Positions 18,001 through 25,250 of a stretch of DNA of 64,000 nucleotides are shown here, one piece after another. The position numbers and the translations under genes are program-made. The DNA is taken from the NCBI GenBank assembly GCA_023251455.1, contig JAHEYT010000039.1, forward strand, positions 1 through 64,000. The letters are read 5' to 3'. The notes beneath the pieces were generated by a model. That model was not told the origin of the DNA, did no database searches, and saw only the letters and a list, made by a program, of their open reading frames with translations. This stretch comes from Bacteroidota bacterium. Its GTDB lineage: Bacteria; Bacteroidota; Bacteroidia; Bacteroidales; Prolixibacteraceae. Each line of letters starts with the position of its first letter. The stretch's first letter is position 1.

Positions 18001-18254
18001 GGCCGGATGAAACCGATAAACATCCGAACACACTGGAATACATCAAGGAAAAGAAGATCGATTTGGTGATCAACATTCCGAAAGATCATACCACTCGTGA
18101 AATTACGAACGGATACACGATCCGTCGCAGTGCCATTGATTACAGCATACCACTGATCACCAATGCCCGTGTTGCCAGCGCATTTATATACGCCTTCTGC
18201 AAATATGGAATTGAAGATTTGACGATCAAAAGCTGGGACGAATACAAAGATTAA
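15021..18254 (+). CDS. carB: Carbamoyl-phosphate synthase large subunit CarB
   Basis: 1077 aa, full length. Two homologous ATP-grasp halves are visible: the first opens with KVIVLGSGALKIGEAGEFDYSG (about 9-30) and the second with SVIVLGSGAYRIGSSVEFDW (about 560-580). A C-terminal MGS-like allosteric domain (about 940-1077) contains YATGGTQQFL. It uses two ATP, bicarbonate and ammonia to make carbamoyl phosphate. It ends in a GTAG-type palindrome and an intrinsic terminator. The divergent arrangement with the argF' operon joins production and use of carbamoyl phosphate. Confidence 0.97.
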   Translation: MINKDIKKVIVLGSGALKIGEAGEFDYSGSQALKALKEENVETILINPNIATIQTSEDIADRIYFLPVTPFFVEQVILKEKPDGILLAFGGQTALNCGVALFRQGILEKYNVKVIGTPVQSIIDTEDREIFAGKLAEIDVLTPRSIACLNMEEAFAAVKIVGYPIIIRAAYTLGGLGSGFCANDEELESLASKAFTYSPQILVEESIKGWKEVEYEVVRDRFNNCITVCNMENFDPLGIHTGESIVVAPSQTLSNSEYHKLRALAIKIIRHIGIVGECNVQYALDPHSEDYRVIEVNARLSRSSALASKATGYPLAFVAAKLGLGYGLHQLNNQVTKVTTAAFEPALDYIVCKIPRWDLNKFSGVSKNLGSSMKSVGEIMSIGRSFEEAIQKGIRMVGIGMHGFVANKEEITIEQIDEELSNPTDRRIFAIAEAFNKGYSVDDIYEKTKIDRWFLQKLHNIHTTKNKLEAVNSLPTLDDSLLLQAKKEGYSDFQIARLVLKSSNKAINDDLLKVRDWRKSKNILPSVKQIDTLAGEYPAQTNYLYLTYNGNEHDVEFQHDDKSVIVLGSGAYRIGSSVEFDWCSVNAITTIHKEGYRSIMINYNPETVSTDYDTCDRLYFDELTFERVMDIVDLEVPKGLVLSMGGQIPNNLAMKLHRQNVPILGTSPLNIDRAEDRKKFSSLCDNLGIDQPRWSELTSIEDIYEFVDEVGFPVLIRPSYVLSGAAMNVVSNKDQLQHFLTLAANVSKEHPVVVSEFIEQAKEIEIDAVAKNGEVVAYAISEHVEFAGVHSGDATIVFPPQKLYVETIRRIKKIARQIAKELNITGPFNMQLLAKDNDIKVIECNLRASRSFPFVSKVMKYNLIEIATQVMLDAPFQSPDKSLFELDYVGVKAAQFSFARLLNADPVLGVDMSSTGEVGCIGENFYEAILKSMLSVGYSIPKKNILISSGETRSKIELLSSARMLSERGFNLYATGGTQQFLADNGVASTRLYWPDETDKHPNTLEYIKEKKIDLVINIPKDHTTREITNGYTIRRSAIDYSIPLITNARVASAFIYAFCKYGIEDLTIKSWDEYKD

Positions 18255-18260
18255 TGATTC

Positions 18261-18333
18261 GTAGAGACGCCCTATAGGGCGTCTCTACCCAACAAAATAC
18301 AAAGGTCATCCTGAAATTTCGGGGTGACCTTTT
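18261..18333 (+). repeat. GTAG-type REP hairpin plus terminator, copy 1
   Basis: A perfect 28-base palindrome, GTAGAGACGCCC-TATA-GGGCGTCTCTAC in parts (18261-18288), is followed 12 bases on by AAAGGTCATCC ... GGGGTGACCTTTTTG (18301-18333), an intrinsic terminator. The same pair recurs at 19902-19975. The GTAG foot and hairpin match the REP class linked to the RAYT gene at 49181. Confidence 0.75.
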
Positions 18334-18698
18334 TGCATTTATTTATTTTCACTGATTGCTTCAAAAATCTATATTTCAGCTATTTGTAAACTATTTTTTG
18401 ATGTAGTTGTTGTGATATTTACTAAAAGCCAGATCAGCCTACTTTGCAAAGAACTTTAGTTTTTTTGTCATAGGTATGTGAGATGTGATTTAATTATAGA
18501 TTGACAAATTAATTACTTCTGTAATTCAGTTGGATTTTCTGAACGGGTTTTCTAACCCGAAAAAAGCGAATTCCAAATTGATTTATTACCGTTTGATATA
18601 CGGTAAACTCTCCGAAAGTCTTTACTAATTCTGCACAACTATTCTATTTCGTCAACACAGAAGTATTTCAACTTATTAAATCAGAAGGAGAAAATCAA
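18334..18698. other. AT-rich spacer upstream of the M29-like gene
   Basis: No gene is seen. A purine-rich AGAAGGAGA stretch (about 18684-18692) is a good ribosome site for the gene starting at 18699. The promoter is not obvious by eye. Confidence 0.4.
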
Positions 18699-19892
18699 AT
18701 GAAAACAAAAAGAACTTTAGCTGTACTAATTTTGATTATGGGTTTTCTATTTGTTTCAAAGGCACAGCCTATGGTCGACAAAGGCAAGGCTGAAACTGAA
18801 GCATTGGCTCAAAAACTGGTCAACCAATGCGCCAATATTCATGAAGGTGAATTTGTTATGGTATCAGGTGGAGTGCGCGATCTCGAATTGTTGGAAGATA
18901 TTGCGATCAATGTCGGTAAGAAAGGCGCTTATCCGATTTTGACCGTTGGGAGCGACCGATTAACGCGACGGTGGGTCACGGAAGTGCCGGTTAAATATGA
19001 TACGCGTACCCCCGAAAGTGATTTGAAACTATTTGGTTTTATAACAGCGGTAATCAGCGTGGATTATAGCGAAACCATCGGACTGTTGTCTGATATTCCG
19101 GCTGAACGCTTTGTCGCACGTGGAAAAGCATATGAACCTGTGAATGAATTGGTCGCCAAACGAAACGTAAAAGGGGTGAATCTGGGGAACGGACTTTATC
19201 CGACTGAAGCCAGCGCCAAACAGTTTGGCCTGACAATGAAAGAACTTTCAGATTTGTTCTGGAAAGGCGTGAATGTAGATTATACCAAACTGGAAGCTAC
19301 CGGAAAGTCGGTTCAGTCAGTACTTGCAGGTGGAAAGGAAGTTGTGTTGACCAACCCGAATGGAACCAACCTGAAGATGCGCATTGAGAAAAGGCAGGTT
19401 ATTGTGAGTGATGGAGTTCTTTCAGCTGACGACCTGAAGAAAGGATATGCCACATCGCAGGCTTATCTTCCGGCGGGTGAAGCTTTTGTTTCGCCGGTTC
19501 CGGGCACTGCCGAAGGAACAGTTGTCGTTGACCGCCAATTCTATCAGGATAAAGAGATTCTTGGACTTACTCTGACATTTAAAGCCGGAAAATTGACTTC
19601 AATGACTGCAAAATCGGGACTTGACCCACTCAAGAAAATGTACGATGCAGCCGGACCCGGGAAAGACGAATTTGCATTTGTAGATTTAGGGATAAACCCG
19701 AACGTGACCGTAAAACCGGGCAGTAAACTGGTTGCCTGGATGCCTGCCGGCATGGTTACCGTTGGTATCGGCAACAATGTTTGGGCTGGTGGCGAAAATA
19801 AAACCCCATATTCGCTGGCTTCTTTTTTACCCGGAAGCACCTTGAAAGTTGATGGCAAGGCTTTGGTTGAAAATGGAGTTTTGAAAAATTAA
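18699..19892 (+). CDS. Exported M29-like aminopeptidase
   Basis: 397 aa with a signal peptide (MKTKRTLAVLILIMGFLFVSKAQ, cleavage near residue 22). The body resembles family M29 metallo-aminopeptidases (AmpS/AmpT): the segment LPAGEAFVSPVPGTAEGTVV and the late FVDLGINPNV correspond to metal-binding regions of that family, and the N-terminal part resembles their nucleotide-like fold. M29 enzymes are usually cytoplasmic, so an exported form is notable. The gene stands alone behind carB, bounded on both sides by the same REP-plus-terminator unit. The family call is from remembered motifs; the substrate is unknown. Confidence 0.7.
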   Translation: MKTKRTLAVLILIMGFLFVSKAQPMVDKGKAETEALAQKLVNQCANIHEGEFVMVSGGVRDLELLEDIAINVGKKGAYPILTVGSDRLTRRWVTEVPVKYDTRTPESDLKLFGFITAVISVDYSETIGLLSDIPAERFVARGKAYEPVNELVAKRNVKGVNLGNGLYPTEASAKQFGLTMKELSDLFWKGVNVDYTKLEATGKSVQSVLAGGKEVVLTNPNGTNLKMRIEKRQVIVSDGVLSADDLKKGYATSQAYLPAGEAFVSPVPGTAEGTVVVDRQFYQDKEILGLTLTFKAGKLTSMTAKSGLDPLKKMYDAAGPGKDEFAFVDLGINPNVTVKPGSKLVAWMPAGMVTVGIGNNVWAGGENKTPYSLASFLPGSTLKVDGKALVENGVLKN

Positions 19893-19901
19893 TTATAATT
19901 T

Positions 19902-19975
19902 GTAGTGACGTCCTATTGGGCGTCTCTACCATAAAAATACAAAGGTCATCCTGAAATCAGGATGGCCTTTTATGC
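19902..19975 (+). repeat. GTAG-type REP hairpin plus terminator, copy 2
   Basis: The palindrome GTAGTGACGTCC ... GGGCGTCTCTAC (19902-19929) differs from copy 1 in a few bases. It is followed by ATACAAAGGTCATCCTGA-AATC-AGGATGGCCTTT (to 19970), a terminator stem better matched than in copy 1. The order and spacing are the same as behind carB. Confidence 0.75.
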
Positions 19976-20027
19976 AACCATACATCCAATTTTTTCATTA
20001 ATTCAATGTATCCTCAAGCAGTCGGTT

Positions 20028-20093
20028 ATGAAACGAATTCTTTCATTCCTGTTTTTGCTCGGTCTGCTTATCTCATGCTTTTCCGGAGCCTGA
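20028..20093 (+). pseudogene. Truncated lipoprotein gene (signal peptide only)
   Basis: ATG at 20028 opens MKRILSFLFLLGLLISCFSG and stops after 21 codons. Residues 1-17 form a convincing lipoprotein signal ending in LLISC. Nothing of a mature protein follows: the next bases are the antisense of the truncated small gene 20073-20231. It looks like the 5' end of a lipoprotein gene whose body was deleted. Confidence 0.55.
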
Positions 20094-20231
20094 AAATCCG
20101 GCAGAAATTGCTGATTTAAAATCGTTGTAAATCAGGCCTGATATTCCAAATTCTTCTAATTCACTTTTAAGCAGATTCACGGTCAATTTCGTCCCGATAT
20201 ATACTTTGATTAATTTGTTCCTTTCCTTCAT
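20073..20231 (-). pseudogene. DUF2007-like small protein, C-terminally truncated
   Basis: ATG at 20231 opens a 52-codon frame, MKERNKLIKVYIGTKLTVNL and on to LLKSELEEFGISGLIYNDFK and SAISAGFSGSGKA. This resembles the N-terminal two thirds of DUF2007-type proteins, whose usual ending (about 20 residues after the GFxGG stretch) is missing. Its 3' end overlaps the broken lipoprotein start on the other strand. I read the pair as two convergent genes joined by one deletion. The family call is from memory of the sequence pattern. Confidence 0.55.
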
Positions 20232-20272
20232 CTGGTCAGATAATTCGGTGGTTTAAAGTGTTTGTGCGAAGT

Positions 20273-20743
20273 TTAATTTTCCGGAGAAACGAGCTTGACA
20301 AAATTATCTACTTCTTTGCTATAAGCGATACTTGGTATTGGGGGACACATTTCCCTTTTGATTTGCTCGTCATTTGCATTGACCAACGTAACAATGAGTG
20401 GAAATTCCGGAAAATTTGGATTCTTCCGGAAGATTTCATCTGGAATTTTAGTTGACACTCGAATGGTTTTATCGATGTGCCCCGGATACTTAAATTTAAG
20501 AGAGTATTCATTGAAAAAGTCGAGATCAAGAGTATATCTTCCTTCAATTGAGATTTGGATTGTTGACCTTTCTTTTTCATTTTTTGTAATTTCAATTGTA
20601 CCAGTACCGGTTCCCATTACTTCAGGTGCAATTTTACCAACAATTGTAAGCTGTTTTTTTGTTTGTGCCTGTAAGATAAGATTGCCAGACAACATGAGAA
20701 TAGCAAAAACAATAAATATCCCAATACGGTTAGCCTTATTCAT
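20273..20743 (-). CDS. Secreted protein of unknown function
   Basis: 156 aa. A signal peptide (about 1-27, ending in LILQAQT) is followed by a small beta-rich domain: residues 33-110 alternate short strands (LTIVGKIAPEV, TGTIEITKNEKE, STIQISIEGRYTLDLDF, YSLKFKYPGHIDKTIRV), like the carboxypeptidase-regulatory fold often found at the N-terminus of Bacteroidota surface proteins. The C-terminus ends soon after, so the protein may be a shortened version of a larger family member. The neighbouring deletion scar supports local decay. I do not recognise a specific function. Confidence 0.6.
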   Translation of the reverse strand: MNKANRIGIFIVFAILMLSGNLILQAQTKKQLTIVGKIAPEVMGTGTGTIEITKNEKERSTIQISIEGRYTLDLDFFNEYSLKFKYPGHIDKTIRVSTKIPDEIFRKNPNFPEFPLIVTLVNANDEQIKREMCPPIPSIAYSKEVDNFVKLVSPEN

Positions 20744-21211
20744 AATCGATAATTTTATTCTGGTTTGTAAGTGGGTTTCAAATCGTAGCCAGAGTTAAAC
20801 CTGAGATTGAACATTATTTCTGATAAATATAAAGAAATCCGGATGAATATCATAAAAAGTGTTGACCTTATTCCGTTAAGTCGGCTCGTAGTTCTTTATG
20901 CGATGATGTATCTACCGGGAGTTTTACTTGACCTTTTCTTTCGATCATTTGAAACGTTTTTAGAGTCTTCTAATTTTAACTGAATATTCTATTATTCGTT
21001 TGATATATTGGTATTTATGCTTTGTATTTTTCTTTCTGCAAAGGAAATATTGTCGGTTAAATAAAGAACAGTATGTTCTTATTTCCGTATAAAAAACAGA
21101 TAATGTAAATTTTCTTTTATGAAACGAACATGTTGTTTACACAACTATCATTGAACATGATTTCAACAACATGAGAGTTCCATCAGACCATTAAAAACAA
21201 CTTATCTACTG
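20744..21211. other. AT-rich spacer with one possible tiny gene
   Basis: Apart from the 46-codon frame listed at 20843, no gene, terminator or clear promoter is seen. Confidence 0.4.
20843..20983 (+). CDS. Possible small hydrophobic protein
   Basis: A 46-codon frame beginning MNIIKSVDLIPLSRLVVLYA, with one hydrophobic stretch of about 20 residues (V16-L33), then a Phe/Arg segment and a polar end. The start is preceded by AAATCCGG, a weak ribosome site. It could be a small membrane protein or the remains of a transporter gene. Nothing in the neighbourhood supports a function. Confidence 0.3.
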   Translation: MNIIKSVDLIPLSRLVVLYAMMYLPGVLLDLFFRSFETFLESSNFN

Positions 21212-22069
21212 ATGAAAAAGGAATACATCATTATTTGTGTTTCGTTGTGCTTTATATTCTTTGGATATGTAATCACGGCACAGGAAGAGTATAACCAATT
21301 CGATACAATCCGCTTTGAGAAAATTGATAAAATCAAAGACAAATATATTTTAATAGATGAATTGTTAAGTGAGGTTTGTGTTGAAAATCTTGAACCCCAA
21401 AGGATAAATATTGCAGATTATTCTTTTGAAGAAAATCAGGGTCGTGACATTGGGATAGATGACCGAATGGATCTAGAATGCTATTTAAATTATATAAACT
21501 ATGATTCCGGACTGAAATACGGTTTCCTGCCTTCTTATTACTGCATTGGTGCACAACTTAAAGAAACAAGAAGGACGAAGAATAATGATGACAGTTTTTC
21601 ATTGCAGACTTCGACCGGGAAAATATTTTACTGGAGAAAAGGAACTGTTACATTAATTACTGAATCGGAAGATACCATTTGCCGGTACGGTACTGTGATG
21701 AATCCGCGTAAAAATACGAACCTAAATAAATGGTTGCATGAGGTATATGGCAGCAGGGATACCAATCAAAGGAAATTATCTCAATCGTGTAAAGATTTTG
21801 CCCTTTATGGAGAATATTTTGGTAAAGAAAGTGTGATCATATATAATTCGGATGCCAATAAATTTTACCTGTTTGTGGAAAATGACCTTAAAGGAATATA
21901 TATTCCTGATAAAGTTCAATTATTTGTTCGTACAAGTAAGCTCTTTACACCTCAGTTATTAGTAACCCACAGTTTGTCAAAAACTGAGCGTATCAACGCG
22001 TTAAGGCTGGCTATTGTCGCACAGTGGATGAAAGAAAATATTGTTTCAACTAGGTTGCAACGATTTTAA
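21212..22069 (+). CDS. Secreted hypothetical protein
   Basis: 285 aa with a signal peptide (MKKEYIIICVSLCFIFFGYV, cleavage near ITAQ). The mature part is polar and probably globular, with three Cys residues in the middle (E82-C84, Y109-C111, D155-C157 regions) and a C-terminal helix. I recognise no domain. It is a single gene convergent with the outer-membrane protein gene at 22113 with only 43 bases between stop codons, and I see no terminator there. Confidence 0.6.
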   Translation: MKKEYIIICVSLCFIFFGYVITAQEEYNQFDTIRFEKIDKIKDKYILIDELLSEVCVENLEPQRINIADYSFEENQGRDIGIDDRMDLECYLNYINYDSGLKYGFLPSYYCIGAQLKETRRTKNNDDSFSLQTSTGKIFYWRKGTVTLITESEDTICRYGTVMNPRKNTNLNKWLHEVYGSRDTNQRKLSQSCKDFALYGEYFGKESVIIYNSDANKFYLFVENDLKGIYIPDKVQLFVRTSKLFTPQLLVTHSLSKTERINALRLAIVAQWMKENIVSTRLQRF

Positions 22070-22112
22070 TATACTTGACAACCAACTCTCCGCGGGCTTT
22101 ATAGTCTGCGTT

Positions 22113-23363
22113 TTACTGAATCTGACGCTTGACAAACCAATTGTCCCAAAGATTAAAGCTACAATTCAGCTTAATAAAATTCTCCTGAACCAGGTGTGCT
22201 ACTTTCGTTCCACGTGTTCCCAGTTCGACCGAGAAATTCGCAAAACTTCGGTCTTTCCGGATTGGTATTCCGACACCAAAAGTAAAAGCCTGCTCATGAA
22301 TCTGGTTGTTGTACAACTTCAGGTATCCGCTTTCGTATCGGTATCCCATGCGGTACTTGGTTGTTTGGCGGAATGAACGTTTATCTTCTTTGGGTGAAAA
22401 CTCCAAACCTCCCCTGAAACTATTATTTGTGGTTAACTTATTTGGGCTATAATCTATCGTGGCATCTTTCCAGTTACATTGCTTTACGTCAAACGTGGCC
22501 ACCCATTTCGATCCGTATAAATAGCTAATACCTGCACCAATATCCAGTGGAAGTTGCATCGAATTTGATGTCTTCACATCGCTGGAGATGACATCTGAAG
22601 TACTGCTGTATGTTTTTGTAATTGTTGTCGATGCTTCAGAATTTAACCTGCTGCTGAGTCCGGCAATACCACCCAGAATTATACTCGATTTTGAATTAAT
22701 TGGAATGCTGATTTGTGTTCCTAAATTTAAATAACCGCCCGAATAGTGAATGTTGTCTTCCTGCGCCAGTTCGTAGGTAGTTGACGAAACTGCGATGCTC
22801 TGGTTCAGCGTTTGGGTAACATTTCCCCACATGAATCCGGCTTTTGCACCCAACGAAATGTTTTTCGTAAGCTTCCACGCCAATAGTCCGGCAGCCTCGC
22901 TTAATCCACCGGTACCTTCATAAACCGACGGATAGCTAATCGATGTTCCGTCGATTGTTTTTGCTGAATATATATTGTAGCCCACACTACTTTTCGGATT
23001 TAAGGTAATTCCGCCAAAGATTTTTCGAGTGATCGGAAAGCCGATCTGGATCCAGCTAAGGTTGCCATCAGTAACATTCACACTTTTGGTGGAGTTTTCG
23101 AGTTTGGTGTATTTGAAATTTAAACCCATATCGAGTAGAAAACTTTGCGGTTCGATGGTTGTGAGCGAGGTTGGGTTTGCGGTATTCAGAAATAGGCTCG
23201 AACGCGAAGCAATTCCTGTTTGCCCCATAGCAGCATTTCTTCCGCCCGATGACATTTCAAGTTCGCCAATTCCAAATCCGGAGTAAGGCGAACTGGTGCT
23301 GTTTTGAGCCAACAGGGTAATCCCGGGAATCATCAGAAATAGTATAAATAATAGATGCTTCAT
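22113..23363 (-). CDS. Outer-membrane beta-barrel protein (FadL/OmpP1-like)
   Basis: 416 aa. A signal peptide (1-19, ending in LLAQ) is followed by NSTSSPYSGFGIGELEMSSG, the start typical of a Bacteroidota family of outer-membrane proteins, with RNAAMGQTGIA next. The rest consists of alternating amphipathic strands and ends in FNLWDNWFVKRQIQ, consistent with a 14-strand barrel of the FadL/OmpP1/PorV kind. It probably transports hydrophobic molecules or serves as an accessory of an envelope machine (inference). It follows the DUF4270-like lipoprotein gene by 111 bases, with a long inverted repeat in between, and the two are probably transcribed together. Confidence 0.75.
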   Translation of the reverse strand: MKHLLFILFLMIPGITLLAQNSTSSPYSGFGIGELEMSSGGRNAAMGQTGIASRSSLFLNTANPTSLTTIEPQSFLLDMGLNFKYTKLENSTKSVNVTDGNLSWIQIGFPITRKIFGGITLNPKSSVGYNIYSAKTIDGTSISYPSVYEGTGGLSEAAGLLAWKLTKNISLGAKAGFMWGNVTQTLNQSIAVSSTTYELAQEDNIHYSGGYLNLGTQISIPINSKSSIILGGIAGLSSRLNSEASTTITKTYSSTSDVISSDVKTSNSMQLPLDIGAGISYLYGSKWVATFDVKQCNWKDATIDYSPNKLTTNNSFRGGLEFSPKEDKRSFRQTTKYRMGYRYESGYLKLYNNQIHEQAFTFGVGIPIRKDRSFANFSVELGTRGTKVAHLVQENFIKLNCSFNLWDNWFVKRQIQ

Positions 23364-23381
23364 ATTATCTGTTTATTATTT

Positions 23382-23452
23382 ACCACATAGGCACATAGGT
23401 CACATAGTTTTTTTAAATTCTTATCTCTATGTGTTCTATGTGTCTATGTGGT
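23382..23452. repeat. Inverted CACATAGG 'word' repeat
   Basis: ACCACATAGGCACATAGGTC and CACATAG (23382-23407) face the inverted CTATGTGTTCTATGTGTCTA and TGTGGT (23427-23452). The two 26-base arms pair almost completely around a 19-base loop. It lies between the lipoprotein and outer-membrane genes. Confidence 0.85.
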
Positions 23453-23474
23453 TTTATTATTTTATAATTTGTTT

Positions 23475-24845
23475 TTAATTGTGATAGTAGTAAACATTGA
23501 GGTAAGGAGAATATTTTCCGGAATTGGCACCGCCCAGAATGACATGTTCAGCCGTTTGTTTTGCGGCTGTTGATCCGTAGCCAATCATGAGCGAAAGATT
23601 CGTTTCAAGCTCTTCGTCCAGTTCAGCTTCAATAAAACCGCTGAGATCGACTTCGTAATAAACCGTTTCTTCAACATCTTTCTGTACTACAAGTTGGGCG
23701 TAGGAATAATCGGTGGTGCTTCCGGGCAAGGTGATTTGACCAATCAGTTTGTCCCGGCGGTCGGCGCTGTAAACGTACATGGTATCAGGCAAAACGCTTG
23801 TGCTGCTATAAGTACCTTTAATCGGGTAAAGTCGCAATGTTGCCCCAACCAATGCCGAGTTTTGTCCAATCTTCAACAAATTATCGACATAGGGAATCTT
23901 TAATTTCGAAAAGATCTGAATTCCGGACTGAACCAGCGTATAGTTGTCGGTTAGCTTCGATGCTCGTTCATTATTTGTTGCCGAAATGCCATCAATCAGA
24001 CTATTGGATGAATTACCTGAGATTTGATTGAAATAAATTCCATCGGTGACGAATGAAAATTTATAATATAAATCATGTATATCATTGGGGTTTGGATCCG
24101 TGTGATAATACAACCTGATTTCCGGTTTTGCATCCACAACACTTGTCGTTGTTGTGCTTGTTTCGTCTGTTGTACTGGCATCAGATGTTCTAAATCCAAC
24201 AATTGCGCCTTTTATATTTGGTTGCGATTTGATTACCAATCCATTGAAAAATTCCAGAAATAATTCCTGGGTAGTAATCGTATCATTTTTGTCTTTAATC
24301 ATTTCAGACAATCGGTTGCCAAATTTATTGGACAGCTTGATGTTTAATTCGTTGTGTGAATTGGGTTGAGGCTTCAGGCTAACCGACCCGAGTGGGGTGG
24401 GGTCGCATTTAAAATTATTGGTTGTGTACAGATAGCTGTCTGTCAGTTCCATTTGTTCCTGAAGTTGATAAACACTGAATGTTTGCATCGTCGTTGTGTC
24501 GCCCGAATAGTAGGTGCTGTAATTCAGAACCAAGCTTATCGAGTCGAATACAAACTCGGTATCTTCAATGGTGTCGTCAAACTTCATGGTCATGAATGTA
24601 TTGGCGTTTTTGTATCCGGAGAAATAGTTGTAATTACTGCCGACAAGAAAACAGCCTGGAGAATTAGAGATGATTGAATCGTATTTGATTGTCGAACTTT
24701 GGATGGTCAACGTATCGATCATCACAACACCTGTTTGGTCTTTAATAAAGTTATCGCCCACCACAAACTCTTCAATGGACGAAATGGTGCACGATGCCGA
24801 TATAAACAGCATGAACAGTAAACTAAAAATTTGAGATGTTTTCAT
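23475..24845 (-). CDS. DUF4270-like lipoprotein
   Basis: 456 aa. The signal ends in FISASC (lipid Cys19). The mature part begins with the VVMIDTLTIQSSTIKYDSI and SPGCFLVGSNYNYFSGYKNA stretches, the pattern of the DUF4270 family: short regular strands followed by a gene-product-length jelly-roll region (LVLNYSTYYSGDTT, YVYSADRRDKLIGQI). The C-terminus ends in a YSPYLNVYYYHN strand. DUF4270 proteins are surface or periplasmic lipoproteins of unknown role in Bacteroidota. It is the first gene of a probable pair with the outer-membrane protein. A 13-bp inverted repeat lies upstream. Confidence 0.65.
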   Translation of the reverse strand: MKTSQIFSLLFMLFISASCTISSIEEFVVGDNFIKDQTGVVMIDTLTIQSSTIKYDSIISNSPGCFLVGSNYNYFSGYKNANTFMTMKFDDTIEDTEFVFDSISLVLNYSTYYSGDTTTMQTFSVYQLQEQMELTDSYLYTTNNFKCDPTPLGSVSLKPQPNSHNELNIKLSNKFGNRLSEMIKDKNDTITTQELFLEFFNGLVIKSQPNIKGAIVGFRTSDASTTDETSTTTTSVVDAKPEIRLYYHTDPNPNDIHDLYYKFSFVTDGIYFNQISGNSSNSLIDGISATNNERASKLTDNYTLVQSGIQIFSKLKIPYVDNLLKIGQNSALVGATLRLYPIKGTYSSTSVLPDTMYVYSADRRDKLIGQITLPGSTTDYSYAQLVVQKDVEETVYYEVDLSGFIEAELDEELETNLSLMIGYGSTAAKQTAEHVILGGANSGKYSPYLNVYYYHN

Positions 24846-25250
24846 TCAGTTTTCATGTATTAATTTATTCAGGAATGAATGTCGACTGGCAATTTCTGAT
24901 GCTGATTGCTCAGAATTTTTCCGGGGAACGACATTCATTCCAGCTCATGGCTTTCTAATTTTCAGCGAATGTAACCGGGAAACTTAATTTCAGGAATTAA
25001 AATATACCGACACCCCGAATGGCTCGATATAAACTTATTCAGAAATTTAATGGAGTGTTGTAAGTTATTGGTAATTAATAGTTAATATTTGTTTTGTTCG
25101 GAATGACCACATTTATTTGATTCGATGAATCGGGTACATAGATAAAAAAGGCCTATCCGTCGATTGATAGACTTCGTTTGAATGATTTTTCTTTTAATCC
25201 ACTTTCGGGGCATTTAGTTTTGAGCTTGAAATTTGTAAAACAGACAAGCT
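24846..25250. other. Intergenic region between divergent envelope genes
   Basis: It contains a perfect 13-bp inverted repeat, GGAATGAATGTCG (24872-24884) and CGACATTCATTCC (24929-24941), with a 44-base loop, just upstream of the DUF4270-like gene. The remainder is AT-rich and has no open frame that I support. Confidence 0.5.

Noticed and set aside
20088..20130. Frameshifted continuation of the small lipoprotein (PENPAEIADLKSL)
   Set aside because: It reads well after a one-base shift, but it is exactly the antisense of the DUF2007-like frame on the minus strand, which explains the open reading better.
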